NCBI RefSeq assembly: GCF_021129215.1
Contig: NZ_JAJOLP010000001.1
Coordinates: 3,224,001 to 3,288,000 of the forward strand
Source: Agromyces sp. S2-1-8
GTDB lineage: Bacteria > Actinomycetota > Actinomycetes > Actinomycetales > Microbacteriaceae
Direction: 5' to 3'
DNA: 64,000 bases
Below the pieces are notes generated by a model. That model made no database searches. It was not told the DNA's origin and saw only the letters and a list, made by a program, of their open reading frames with translations. The position numbers were made by a program, and so were the translations under genes. This document shows positions 25,879 to 36,870 of this stretch, piece by piece. Each line of letters opens with the position of its first letter. Position 1 is the stretch's first letter.

Positions 25879-25907
25879 TTGACACCTTCGGCAGGCATGC
25901 TTACATT
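25879..25907 (+). promoter_or_regulatory. Consensus housekeeping promoter of the Rv3235-like gene
   Basis: TTGACA (25879-25884), 17 bases, then TACATT (25902-25907): a near-perfect primary-sigma promoter, rare in this GC range. The start should be near 25914, leaving a leader of about 84 bases with inverted repeats, including GTCGCGA (25951-25957) with TCGCGAC (25969-25975) and CCCCC-GAGT-GGGGG. Confidence 0.8.
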
Positions 25908-25997
25908 CGCTTCAGGAATCCACCGTGTCCCCCGAGTGGGGGTGGTTCCCGTCGCGACGCTGCGAGGCTCGCGACCGCCAGCCCTACTGGAGCGAAG

Positions 25998-26447
25998 ATG
26001 ACCGTACGCGATGCCGCCGCCCGAACGACGGCCGTGCAGGGCGCTGCAGCCCGCCACCTCGACGACGAAGACGAGTACTTCGCCCGGCAACGGGCTCGGC
26101 GCGACCAGCTGCCCGACCCCGAGCAGTTGCTGCGCAATCTCACGCACTGCGTGATCGAGTCGCTCGCCGGGGCGCGCGACCTCGAGCAGCTGGCCCGGTG
26201 GGTGACCGACGAGGTCTACCGCAACCTCTCGAAGCGCGTCGTCCTCGCAGCCAGGGCCCGCCGCGTGAAGGGCCAGTCGCCCCAGCGCCCGGCCTTCTCG
26301 GTCGGCAACGTGCACATCTGCGAACCCGCCGACGGTGTGGTCGAGGCAGTCGTGATGGTGCACCAGCGGGCGCGCTCGCGCGCCGTCGCGATCCGACTCG
26401 AAGGGCTCGACCAGCGCTGGCGCGCGAGCGCCATCGGCGTGCTCTAG
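25998..26447 (+). CDS. Rv3235-family protein
   Basis: Protein of 149 residues of an actinobacteria-specific family usually found beside secA. An N-terminal disordered part (about 1-25) is followed by a helical domain (PEQLLRNLTHCVIESLAG) and a beta-rich C-terminal half (FSVGNVHICEPADGVVEAVVMVHQ, then RAVAIRLEGLDQRWRASAIGVL). Molecular function is not known to me; the link to SecA is genomic only. It points toward the secA operon and ends about 130 bases before the carboxylesterase stop. The long structured leader and strong promoter suggest tight control. Confidence 0.82.
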   Translation: MTVRDAAARTTAVQGAAARHLDDEDEYFARQRARRDQLPDPEQLLRNLTHCVIESLAGARDLEQLARWVTDEVYRNLSKRVVLAARARRVKGQSPQRPAFSVGNVHICEPADGVVEAVVMVHQRARSRAVAIRLEGLDQRWRASAIGVL

Positions 26448-26484
26448 CACCACCCGATCCGTCGGCCGGGGCCCAGCACGCGAG

Positions 26485-26537
26485 CCGGTGCCGCATGCTT
26501 CGGTGCGCCGCGCATCTCGGGTGCGCCGCAGCACCGG
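26485..26537. terminator. Possible terminator between convergent Rv3235-like and esterase genes
   Basis: CCGGTGC (26485-26491) pairs with GCACCGG (26531-26537). Two copies of the ten-base word GGTGCGCCGC lie between them. The loop is long, so this is weaker than the other hairpins listed. Confidence 0.35.
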
Positions 26538-26579
26538 GTCATCGCCATGCGATCGTGCGACGCCCCGCGTGCGCGGTCG

Positions 26580-28034
26580 TCACGACCAGGAGGCGCGTTC
26601 GTCCTCTCGCGGAGCGAGCACGGTGCGGGTCTCCGCGTCGAAGGTGCGCACCGGCCGTTCGCGGCTCCACCGCTCCCACCCCGGGTCGCCGTCACGGCAG
26701 AACGACACCCATGCGCCGTGCATCTCGACCGCGAGGGACACCGGGGCCGCTCCCCCGGTCAGCGCCGACGCGTCGGGCGCGTCGAGCCGGTCGAACACGG
26801 CGGGCAGCTCCATGCAGTGCGCGGCGCCCAGCTCGAGTCGCGGGCTCCGCCAGCCGAACTCGTACACCCACGTCGCGGCACCGCGGTCGAGCCGGGCGTC
26901 GGCGAGCCGGTTGATCGGCAACCGCAGCAGGAGGTCGGTGGCGAGCACGCCGAACAGGTCGCCCCGTCCGATGCCGGGCCGGTTGCGACGGTAGCGGCGC
27001 ATCGTGCCGGCACGGATGCGGAACGCGAGACGCGCGGCGAGCAGGTGCCGGCGGCCGATCCGCGCGACGAGCCCCGTCGGATGCAGCCACAACCGGGCCT
27101 CCTCAGCGGTGCACCCGATGAGCATCGGAACCTCGTCGGCCGAGCCGGCCACGAGCGCCTGCTCGGGATCGGGCAGCCCGTCGCCGATCGCGATCGCGAA
27201 CCCGGGCCCGCCCGTGACGGGGGTCGTTCCCTGCGTCACCCGCTGCTGCGCGGCCACGAGGTCGCTCGGCGCGACCGCCGCGAACGCGTCTCGCGTCGAG
27301 GCGATGCCGAGGTCCGCGGCGATGAGCCGTGTGATGCGGCCGGCCTTCTCCCGCGGTCGCGCCGCGAGCGGCCCGCTCTGCAGGATGGCCCGGTCGACGA
27401 GGCCGGATGCCTCGGGATGGGCGAGCACGGCGGCGATGAGCGACGCACCGGCCGACTGCCCCGCGACGGTGACGCGGGCCGGGTCGCCGCCGAAGGCCGA
27501 GATCTCACGACGCACCCAGCGCAGCGCCGCGATGACGTCGAGGAGCCCGAGGTCGAGCGGTGCGCCGTCGAGCACCGAGAACCCCTCGGACCCGAGCCGG
27601 TAGTTCACCGAGACGAAGACGATGCCGTCGCGCGCGAACGGTGCTCCGTCGTAGCTGTCGAGCGCGTTCGCACCACGTGTCAGGGCGCCGCCGTGCACCC
27701 ACACCATCACCGGACTCGACCCGGGCGCATCGGCGACGGCGCCCGAGCCGAAGACATCCGGCGACCACACGTTCAGGTTGAGGATCTCACTGCCGTCGAC
27801 CTCGATCGAGGGCAGCACCCGCTCGAGGCCGCCGCCGTAGGGCGCCTGCGGCGCGGTGGCGCCGGGCGACGAGGCATCCCGTTCGCCCGCCCATCCCGCA
27901 TGCGGCTCGGGGGCCGCGAAGCGGCGGTCGCCGAACGGCGCCGCCGCGTACGGCACGCCGAGGAAGCGCGCGACCCCGCCGGAGCGGGTGCCGCGCAGCC
28001 TCCCCGCGGAGACGACGGCGATCGGGTCGGTCAC
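26580..28034 (-). CDS. Carboxylesterase type B
   Basis: Alpha/beta hydrolase of 484 residues; no signal peptide is visible, so it is probably cytoplasmic. The oxyanion hole is VWVHGGALTRG, the nucleophile elbow is VAGQSAGASL (Ser), the catalytic Glu is probably in IGCTAEEARLWL, and the catalytic His is in GAAHCMELPAVF. Substrate unknown; type-B enzymes hydrolyse short-chain or aryl esters. GTG 28034 is 7 bases after the secA stop, so it is likely a distal cistron of the secA transcript, an unusual partner for a translocase and probably a simple insertion into the operon end. Confidence 0.88.
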   Translation of the reverse strand: MTDPIAVVSAGRLRGTRSGGVARFLGVPYAAAPFGDRRFAAPEPHAGWAGERDASSPGATAPQAPYGGGLERVLPSIEVDGSEILNLNVWSPDVFGSGAVADAPGSSPVMVWVHGGALTRGANALDSYDGAPFARDGIVFVSVNYRLGSEGFSVLDGAPLDLGLLDVIAALRWVRREISAFGGDPARVTVAGQSAGASLIAAVLAHPEASGLVDRAILQSGPLAARPREKAGRITRLIAADLGIASTRDAFAAVAPSDLVAAQQRVTQGTTPVTGGPGFAIAIGDGLPDPEQALVAGSADEVPMLIGCTAEEARLWLHPTGLVARIGRRHLLAARLAFRIRAGTMRRYRRNRPGIGRGDLFGVLATDLLLRLPINRLADARLDRGAATWVYEFGWRSPRLELGAAHCMELPAVFDRLDAPDASALTGGAAPVSLAVEMHGAWVSFCRDGDPGWERWSRERPVRTFDAETRTVLAPREDERASWS

Positions 28035-28041
28035 GCCGAGC

Positions 28042-30837
<2,796 letters not shown>

Positions 30838-30855
30838 GAATGTTCTCCTGTTGTT

Positions 30856-30927
30856 TCATCGGCGCCGCATCATCGGGTGCAGGCCTCGGGTGGCCTCGGC
30901 GCCCGTTGCCGCCTGTGCAGCGGTCAT
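30856..30927 (-). CDS. Putative 23-residue leader peptide upstream of secA
   Basis: Short open reading frame MTAAQAATGAEATRGLHPMM followed by RRR, ending 18 bases before the secA start. Its ATG is 7 bases after a TAGCAT box (30935-30940), the same leaderless geometry used by many genes here; a second ATG directly precedes it. The peptide has no signal sequence, so a SecM-type pulling sensor is unlikely. It may still couple ribosome transit to secA translation, or be chance. No protein-level support is available. Confidence 0.4.
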   Translation of the reverse strand: MTAAQAATGAEATRGLHPMMRRR

Positions 30928-30958
30928 CATAGCCATGCTAGTGGGCCGCGACCTGAGC

Positions 30959-30996
30959 GACCCCGCCACCGCATCCTCGGATGCGGTGGCGGGGTC
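30959..30996 (-). terminator. Intrinsic terminator between hpf and secA
   Basis: A perfect 18-bp inverted repeat (30959-30976 with 30979-30996) whose innermost pairs open to a four-base loop. It follows the hpf stop by about 20 bases on the minus strand and separates the mtrA-hpf operon from secA. Confidence 0.85.
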
Positions 30997-31016
30997 GTCG
31001 GCGAAGCCTGTTCCGA

Positions 31017-31721
31017 TCAGGATGCCACGGGCTCGCGCCCGCTCGTCACGGGGGTGTCGATCGCACCCTCGCCGTGCTCGTCGAGGCCGATGACGCCGTA
31101 GTCCCAGCCCTTGCGGCGGTAGACCACGCTCGGCCGGCTCGTCTCGGAGTCGATGAAGAGGTAGAAGTCGTGTCCGACGAGTTCCATGAAGTAGAGCGCC
31201 TCGTCGACGGTCATCGGTGCCGACGCGAACACCTTGCGACGGATCACGACGGGCGTGTAGACCTCGTCGTCGCCCATCTCGTCGGTCGTCTCGACCACCG
31301 GGATGCTGCCGGTGCGCACCTGTTCGAGCACCTCGACGCCGGCCGCCTGGACGCCGACCCCGTTGAAGCCGGCCTCGGCCGCCTCGCGGAGCGAGGTGTG
31401 CCGGTGGTTGCCGCCGCGATGCACCTTGCGCCGGTCCTTCGCGCGGCGGATCCGCTCGAGCAATCGCCCGAGTGCGACGTCGAACGCCGCGTACTTGTCG
31501 GTGCCGTCGGCCTCGGCCCGCACGACGGGCCCCTTGCCGAAGAGCGTGAGCTCGACGCGATCGAGCCCGGGGTTGCCGTTCTTCTCGTTGTGACGGCTGA
31601 GCTTCACGTCGAGGGAGATGGCGCGGTCGGTCAGATGCGTGACCTTCTCGGACTTCTCCGTCGCATAGGCGCGGAAACGGTCCGTGATCCCCAGGTTTCG
31701 TCCGACGATGTTCAGTTCCAT
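31017..31721 (-). CDS. hpf: Long-form ribosome hibernation promoting factor
   Basis: Ribosome-dimerising stress protein of 234 residues. The N-terminal S30AE domain (about 1-105; NIVGRNLGITDRFRAYATEK and KDRRKVHRGG) binds the 30S decoding region. A linker (about 106-160) is followed by the C-terminal dimerisation domain (about 170-225; KVFASAPMTVDEALYFMELVGHDFYLFID) that drives 100S formation. The long form is standard in actinobacteria. GGAGG lies 5 bases before ATG 31721. It is 23 bases downstream of comF, so it belongs to the mtrAB-lpqB-comF run and ends at the hairpin that follows. Confidence 0.95.
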   Translation of the reverse strand: MELNIVGRNLGITDRFRAYATEKSEKVTHLTDRAISLDVKLSRHNEKNGNPGLDRVELTLFGKGPVVRAEADGTDKYAAFDVALGRLLERIRRAKDRRKVHRGGNHRHTSLREAAEAGFNGVGVQAAGVEVLEQVRTGSIPVVETTDEMGDDEVYTPVVIRRKVFASAPMTVDEALYFMELVGHDFYLFIDSETSRPSVVYRRKGWDYGVIGLDEHGEGAIDTPVTSGREPVAS

Positions 31722-31744
31722 GACGACCTCCGTTCACCGGCGTG

Positions 31745-32584
31745 TCACCCGGTTCTGAAGGGTGGATCGACCACGCCTGTCCTGCCACCGTAGCCCGCCC
31801 GCCCGGCAAAGTCACGGAGTGTTTCCGTCGAGTTCGCCGAGAGCCGAACATGGCGGAGCGGGGTCTCGGCGAGCACGGCCGCGCCGACGGTCGACGCCCC
31901 TGCCGCACGCAGCGCGCGGGCGGCCTCCGCCATGGTCGCGCCCGTCGTCAGGACGTCGTCGACGAGCAGGAACGAGCGGTCGGCGAGCGGACGGTCGGCG
32001 GTGAGGCCCCCGGCGGCGTTCGCGCGTCGCGCGTCGGCCCCGAGCGCCGCCTGGTCGGCGCGTTCGCGAGCGAGTCGCAGCACCCGGGCCGGGCGCAGGC
32101 CGCACCGGGCGAGCAGCAACTCGACCGGGGCGTAGCCGCGCTCGCGCATCGCGCGTCGCGTCGACGGGACGACGGCGATCTCGATCGGCGTGCTCGGGTC
32201 TCGACCGCTCGCCGCGGCGTGGCCGACCTCGCCGCCGGGCCGATGGGGTGCGACCGCGTCGAGCGCCGCTCGTATCGCATCGCCGAGGGCGGTCGCGAGC
32301 ACGGGCGCGGCGTCGGTTCGTCCGCCGTCCTTGAAGGCGCCGATCACCGCGGCCGCGACCCCCTCGTACTCGAGCGCCGCGTGCACGGCGAACGCGCCCT
32401 CTGGGCCTTCCCGGAGGACCGCCCGCGGCGATCCGGCGAGCTGCACGCGGCATTCGCCGCAGACGCTCCGGTCGGGCCGTCCGCACCCGGCGCAGACGAC
32501 GGGCACGAGCACGGCGAGCGCGTCGAGCACGGCTCCCCCGGCGGCCGCGGCGAGTGCGGTGAGCGTGCGAAGCCCGGCGTTCAT
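31745..32584 (-). CDS. comF: ComF-family phosphoribosyltransferase-like protein
   Basis: Protein of 279 residues. An N-terminal zinc finger (VVCAGCGRPDRSVCGECR) and a C-terminal PRTase fold with the PRPP-binding loop FLLVDDVLTTGATMAEAAR define ComF. In competent bacteria ComF helps DNA uptake; in actinobacteria its role is unproven, and it sits in this conserved slot between lpqB and hpf. ATG 32584 starts 95 bases after lpqB ends. The middle region (about 115-140) is a low-complexity insertion (PHRPGGEVGHAAASGRDPST), longer than in typical members. Confidence 0.87.
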   Translation of the reverse strand: MNAGLRTLTALAAAAGGAVLDALAVLVPVVCAGCGRPDRSVCGECRVQLAGSPRAVLREGPEGAFAVHAALEYEGVAAAVIGAFKDGGRTDAAPVLATALGDAIRAALDAVAPHRPGGEVGHAAASGRDPSTPIEIAVVPSTRRAMRERGYAPVELLLARCGLRPARVLRLARERADQAALGADARRANAAGGLTADRPLADRSFLLVDDVLTTGATMAEAARALRAAGASTVGAAVLAETPLRHVRLSANSTETLRDFAGRAGYGGRTGVVDPPFRTG

Positions 32585-32679
32585 GCGACCAGACTGTCCC
32601 GGATCACGAGCGTCGGGGCCGCGGGCCGAGCCGCACGCGGACGATGTCGGCAGCCGGCGCCTGGGGAGGACGGGTCGGC

Positions 32680-34383
32680 TCAGTCGGGCATCTGCACCGA
32701 CACGAAACCGAGGTCGGTCGCCCGCTCCTGCCAGGTGACGCCGCTCGGCACCTCGAGGGCCCCGCCGGAGGTGAGTACGCGCAGGCTCCGCTCGCCGTTG
32801 CCGGCGTCGAGCGAACGGCCGTCGGCCGGACCGGCGGTGTCGTCGGGCACGCCGCCGAGGTCCTGCACGAGCACGCGGGTGTCGCCGCCCGGGAGCTCGA
32901 CGAGGGCGGCGACCCGGTTCGCATCGAGCCAGGCGACGTCGCGCGGCGTGCCTGCGATGCTCGCGAGTCGCAGCACGGTCTTGCCGAGCGCGACCGGCAG
33001 GCCGTTCTCGTCGCGCTCGATCGACGCGGCGACGAACCGGGCGCGTGTGCCGTCGCCGAGCAGCGCGATGATGCGCGTGCCGTCGCGCGACACCTCGAGC
33101 GCGGCGATCGTCGAGCCGACCCACGGCACGGCGAGCGGGATCGGGTCGCCCGACGGCGGGTACGCGACCAGCTCGCCCGGCGCGGCCGCCGGCACCGACC
33201 ACACGACCCCCTGCGGGTCGATCGCCGGCACGATGAGGCCGGGGCGGGGGTCGAGCTCGGCGAGTTCCTCGCCCGCCCGCACGAGGGAGACCCCCGCATC
33301 GTTCCGCACCGCGACCGACGTTCCGCCGGCGCCGACCGCGGCTCCGTCGGGTGCGAGTCCCTCGACCTGGGGCGAGACGCCGTCGATCGGCTCGATCTCG
33401 TCGTTCGACGAGGCCAGGTGGCCGAAGCTCGTGCCGTCGTACACGACGGGTCGCGGATCGACCGCGGGATTCTGGATCGGCGGATCGGCGAGCGGCGGCG
33501 GGTCCTGGGGTGCCCCGTCGATCGACAGGGCGACGTCGCTGACGTCTCGCACGCTGCCGACGAGGGTCGCGTCGAGCTGCTCCTGCATGCGCTGCACCGT
33601 GCGCGTGTCCTCGAACTGCGCCCCGGACAGGTCGACGCTCGCGGTGCCGTTCGCGATCGGCACCGAACTCTGCTCGAGCGCCGTGCCCTCCGGGAACGAG
33701 GTCTTCACTCCGGGGAGCAGCCATTCGGCCGGTCCGGCGAGCAGTGCCCGCACGACGTTCGTCTGCGCCGCATCGGTGCGTGCGAACCAGCGCAGGTCGG
33801 GCACGAGGTAGCGGAAGTCGGCCGAGTAGAAGTAGAGCTCGTAGGAGCGGTACACCTCGCTGAAGGTGAGTTCGTCGATCAGCAGGCCCTGCGGCGCCTC
33901 GGCGATGCGCCACTCGCCGTCGACGGTGACGAGACGGTACGGCAGCGTCGCCTCGGCGGTCGTCTCGGGCAGCTCGTACTGCCCGGTGGCCGTGAGCGCT
34001 GCGGCGGGCGTCGCCGTGACCGAGACCTCCGACTCGGTCGCGCCGTCGGCGACCTTCGGCGCATCGATGGTGCGGTCGGCGCGCACGTCGATCGTGGTCC
34101 CGGCGTCGGGATGCCATTCGGGATAGAACTCGTCGGTCAGGTACTGCCGCGCCACCTGGTAGTTGCCCCGCGGGCTCGCCGCCGCATCGATGAAGCCCAG
34201 CACGATCTGCTCGGGCGAGGCGCCCGGCTGCGGGCCGCGCACGAAGGTGTCGAGCTCGAGCGATTCCTCCACCGGATCGGGGTGGCCGACCCCTACCGGC
34301 CCTGACGTGGGCAGGGCGACGCAACCCGTCAGCATGGTTGCGACGACGAGCAGCAGGGATGCCGCGAACGGGCGTCTACGCAT
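32680..34383 (-). CDS. lpqB: Lipoprotein LpqB
   Basis: Membrane-anchored lipoprotein of 567 residues that works with the MtrAB two-component system. The signal peptide ends in the lipobox MLTGC near residue 21. A GerMN-type domain follows (about 190-310) with LLAGPAEWLLPGVKT, and then a beta-propeller-like C-terminal half (about 320-560). In mycobacteria and Streptomyces LpqB binds the extracellular part of MtrB and modulates phosphorylation of MtrA. Its start overlaps the mtrB stop by eight bases, so all three are co-translated. Confidence 0.94.
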   Translation of the reverse strand: MRRRPFAASLLLVVATMLTGCVALPTSGPVGVGHPDPVEESLELDTFVRGPQPGASPEQIVLGFIDAAASPRGNYQVARQYLTDEFYPEWHPDAGTTIDVRADRTIDAPKVADGATESEVSVTATPAAALTATGQYELPETTAEATLPYRLVTVDGEWRIAEAPQGLLIDELTFSEVYRSYELYFYSADFRYLVPDLRWFARTDAAQTNVVRALLAGPAEWLLPGVKTSFPEGTALEQSSVPIANGTASVDLSGAQFEDTRTVQRMQEQLDATLVGSVRDVSDVALSIDGAPQDPPPLADPPIQNPAVDPRPVVYDGTSFGHLASSNDEIEPIDGVSPQVEGLAPDGAAVGAGGTSVAVRNDAGVSLVRAGEELAELDPRPGLIVPAIDPQGVVWSVPAAAPGELVAYPPSGDPIPLAVPWVGSTIAALEVSRDGTRIIALLGDGTRARFVAASIERDENGLPVALGKTVLRLASIAGTPRDVAWLDANRVAALVELPGGDTRVLVQDLGGVPDDTAGPADGRSLDAGNGERSLRVLTSGGALEVPSGVTWQERATDLGFVSVQMPD

Positions 34384-36046
34384 CGTGCCGACCTCCGTCC
34401 GAGGCATCCAGGTCGATCGCGGTCACGACGCCCGTGGGCGGCGGTCCGGTCGCATCGACGTCGTCGGGTTCGAGCGGCAGCGGCGACACCACCGCCTCGG
34501 CGTCGCGCGTGCGGGGCAGGGTGAGCCGGAACACACTGCCGGCCCCGGGCTTCGACCAGACGTCGAGCACGCCGCCGTGGGCGACCGCGTCCTCGAGCGA
34601 GATCGCGAGCCCGAGCCCGGTGCCGCCGATCGTGCGGGTGCGACTCGGGTCGGCGCGCCAGAAGCGGTCGAACACGCGGGCGCTCTCCACCTCGGTCATT
34701 CCCAGTCCGTAGTCGCGCACCGACAACGCGACCGCCGACTCGTTGCTGTCGACGGCGACGACGATCGGCTTGCCCTCGCCGTGCTCGATCGCGTTGCCGA
34801 GCAGGTTGCGCACGATGCGCCGGATCCGGCGCGGGTCGACATCGGCGTCGAGGTGCCCGCCGGGTGCGACGAGCCGGAGCTCCGAGCCGTGCTCGCGCGC
34901 CAGCTCGTGCATCGACTCGATCGCGTCGCCTGCGAGGTGCACGAGGTTCGTCGGCTGGGTCGTGAGCTCGACCGAGCCGGCGTCGTAGCGACTGATCTCG
35001 AGCAGGTCGGCGAGGAGCGTCTCGAACCGGTCGGTCTGCGTGTGCAACAGCTCGACGGTGCGCGAGGTGGGACCTGCGAAGTCGTCGCGCTGGCCGTACA
35101 GCACGTCGCCCGCCAGCCGGATCGTCGTGAGCGGGGTCCGCAGCTCGTGCGAGACGTCGGAGACGAATCGCTGCTGCATGACCGAGAGCTCGGCGAGCTC
35201 GCGGATGCGGGCCTGCAGGCTGTCGGCCATGCCGTTGAACGAGGCGGCGAGGGTGGCCAGCTCGTCTTCGCCCTTCGACGGCATGCGCACCCCGAGGTCG
35301 CCCGCCGCGAGTCGGCGGCTCGTGGCCGCCGCGGAGCGGATCGGTTCGATCACCCAGCGGACGACCAGCAGGGTGATCGCGCTGAGCAGGGCGAGCAGCG
35401 CGATCGCCCCGATGATGCCGACGGTCTGCATGAAGGCGAGCGTCTCCTGCGCGTCGGCGAAGTTGTAGCCGATGTAGAGCCCGTAGCGGCCGGCCTGCGG
35501 CACGGTGATGCTCGACGCCACGACGACACCCGGATCGGTTCCGCCGGCGCCGTCCTCGAGCGCGACCGACTGCCAGAACTGCCCCTCCGGGTTGTCGGCG
35601 ACGCGCTGCTGCAGTTCCTCGGTGATGACGCCGTCGAGCGCGGGCGCGCCGCGATCGGGCGGAGCGACCCTGTTCGGCTCCTCGTCGATGCGGAAGTACG
35701 CGATCGCGGTCGACCCCGACACGGATTGGACGGTGCGCGCGGTCGAGTTCATGAGGGCCTGGAGTGACGCACGGTCGCTCGCGTCGGACGAGTTGAGGAT
35801 GCTCTGCGCCGCGGTGGTCGCGTTGTTCGATGCGCCGAGCGACTCGTCGAGCTGGTTCTGGAAGAGGTTCGAGGCGACGCTGAACGAGATGTAGAGGCCG
35901 ATCACGAAGATGGCGAGGGATGAGAGGGCGAGCGTGATCGCGACCGTGCGGAACTGCAGGGAGCGCCGCCACAGTGCCGCGAGCCGCCTCGGTTGCTCTC
36001 GCCACGATCCGGCGAACGGCATCGCCGCGGCATGGGCCTCCGTCAT
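34376..36046 (-). CDS. mtrB: Sensor histidine kinase MtrB
   Basis: Membrane sensor kinase of 556 residues. TM1 (about 34-54, TVAITLALSSLAIFVIGLYI), an extracytoplasmic domain of about 140 residues, TM2 (about 200-225), HAMP (RWVIEPIRSAAATSRRLAAGDLG), HisKA with the phospho-His in VSDVSHELRTPLTTIRLA, and HATPase (NLLGNAIEHGEGK, GLGMTEVE, GTGLGLAIS) are all visible. It phosphorylates MtrA to control cell-wall hydrolases, osmotic response and division. It lies 17 bases after mtrA. The long upstream extension of this frame is antisense-like and is not used. Confidence 0.95.
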   Translation of the reverse strand: MTEAHAAAMPFAGSWREQPRRLAALWRRSLQFRTVAITLALSSLAIFVIGLYISFSVASNLFQNQLDESLGASNNATTAAQSILNSSDASDRASLQALMNSTARTVQSVSGSTAIAYFRIDEEPNRVAPPDRGAPALDGVITEELQQRVADNPEGQFWQSVALEDGAGGTDPGVVVASSITVPQAGRYGLYIGYNFADAQETLAFMQTVGIIGAIALLALLSAITLLVVRWVIEPIRSAAATSRRLAAGDLGVRMPSKGEDELATLAASFNGMADSLQARIRELAELSVMQQRFVSDVSHELRTPLTTIRLAGDVLYGQRDDFAGPTSRTVELLHTQTDRFETLLADLLEISRYDAGSVELTTQPTNLVHLAGDAIESMHELAREHGSELRLVAPGGHLDADVDPRRIRRIVRNLLGNAIEHGEGKPIVVAVDSNESAVALSVRDYGLGMTEVESARVFDRFWRADPSRTRTIGGTGLGLAISLEDAVAHGGVLDVWSKPGAGSVFRLTLPRTRDAEAVVSPLPLEPDDVDATGPPPTGVVTAIDLDASDGGRHDA

Positions 36047-36063
36047 CCGCCCGTCGCCCGGTC

Positions 36064-36744
36064 TCAGGTGGTGGCGCCGGCACGGTAGCCGACGCCGCGG
36101 ACCGTCATCACGATCCGGGGGTTGTCGGGGTCGTGCTCGACCTTGGCGCGCAGCCGCTGCACGTGCACGTTCACGAGGCGGGTGTCGGCCTTGTAGTGGT
36201 AGCCCCACACCTGTTCGAGCAGCATCTCGCGCGTGAACACCTGCTGCGGTTTCGAGGCGAGCGTCAGCAGCAGGTCGAACTCGAGCGGGGTCAGGTTGAT
36301 GCGGCTGTCGCCGCGGCGCACCTCGTGGCCGGCCGCGTCGATCACGAGGTCGCCGATCGGCAGCGTCGCCGACGCCGTCTCGGGCGTGGGCCGCAGCCGC
36401 GTGCGGATGCGGGCGACGAGCTCCTTCGGATTGAACGGCTTCACGATGTAGTCGTCGGCGCCGGTCTCGAGCCCCTTGACCACGTCGGCCGTGTCGCTCT
36501 TCGCCGTGAGCATGATGATCGGCGTGCCCGACTCCGCGCGGATCCGGCCGCAGACCTCGATCCCGTCCATGCCGGGAAGCATGAGGTCGAGCAGCACCAG
36601 GTCGGGCTTGTGCTCGCGGAACGCGGCGACCGCGGCGCCGCCGTCGGCGCAGAAGACGGGCTCGAAGCCCTCGGTGCGCAGCACGATGCCGATCATCTCG
36701 GCGAGGGCCGTGTCGTCGTCGACGACGAGTACGCGTGGAGTCAT
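36064..36744 (-). CDS. mtrA: Response regulator MtrA
   Basis: OmpR/PhoB-family regulator of 226 residues. The receiver domain has the acidic DDD at 9-11, phospho-acceptor Asp 53 (VLLDLMLPGMDG), Thr 80 and Lys 102 (VKPF). The winged-helix domain (about 130-222) includes LTPLEFDLLLTLASKP and VNVHVQRLRAKVEHDP. First gene of mtrA-mtrB-lpqB. A minus-strand TACGCT at 36796-36801 is a likely -10, giving a leader of about 45 bases. Orthologues are essential or near-essential in mycobacteria. Confidence 0.97.
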   Translation of the reverse strand: MTPRVLVVDDDTALAEMIGIVLRTEGFEPVFCADGGAAVAAFREHKPDLVLLDLMLPGMDGIEVCGRIRAESGTPIIMLTAKSDTADVVKGLETGADDYIVKPFNPKELVARIRTRLRPTPETASATLPIGDLVIDAAGHEVRRGDSRINLTPLEFDLLLTLASKPQQVFTREMLLEQVWGYHYKADTRLVNVHVQRLRAKVEHDPDNPRIVMTVRGVGYRAGATT

Positions 36745-36795
36745 CCCGTTCGTTCCTGTCAGCAGCCGATCGCCCGGCGGAATCCGGTGTCCCCC

Positions 36796-36801
36796 AGCGT
36801 A
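36796..36801 (-). promoter_or_regulatory. Likely -10 box of the mtrA operon
   Basis: TACGCT on the minus strand, 51 bases before the mtrA ATG. No convincing -35 is seen at 17 bases. The same hexamer serves as the presumed -10 of guaB1 and pdtaS. Confidence 0.45.
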
Positions 36802-36870
36802 ACCGGTCGAGGGTGCGCATCGGCCGAATGTGCGAGCATGGGGGCACCCCGCCGGAAGGAGCGCGTAGAC

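Noticed and set aside
30856..30927. SecM-type export-sensing arrest peptide before secA.
   Set aside because: The peptide has no signal sequence and no known arrest motif; it is kept only as an unexplained leader frame.
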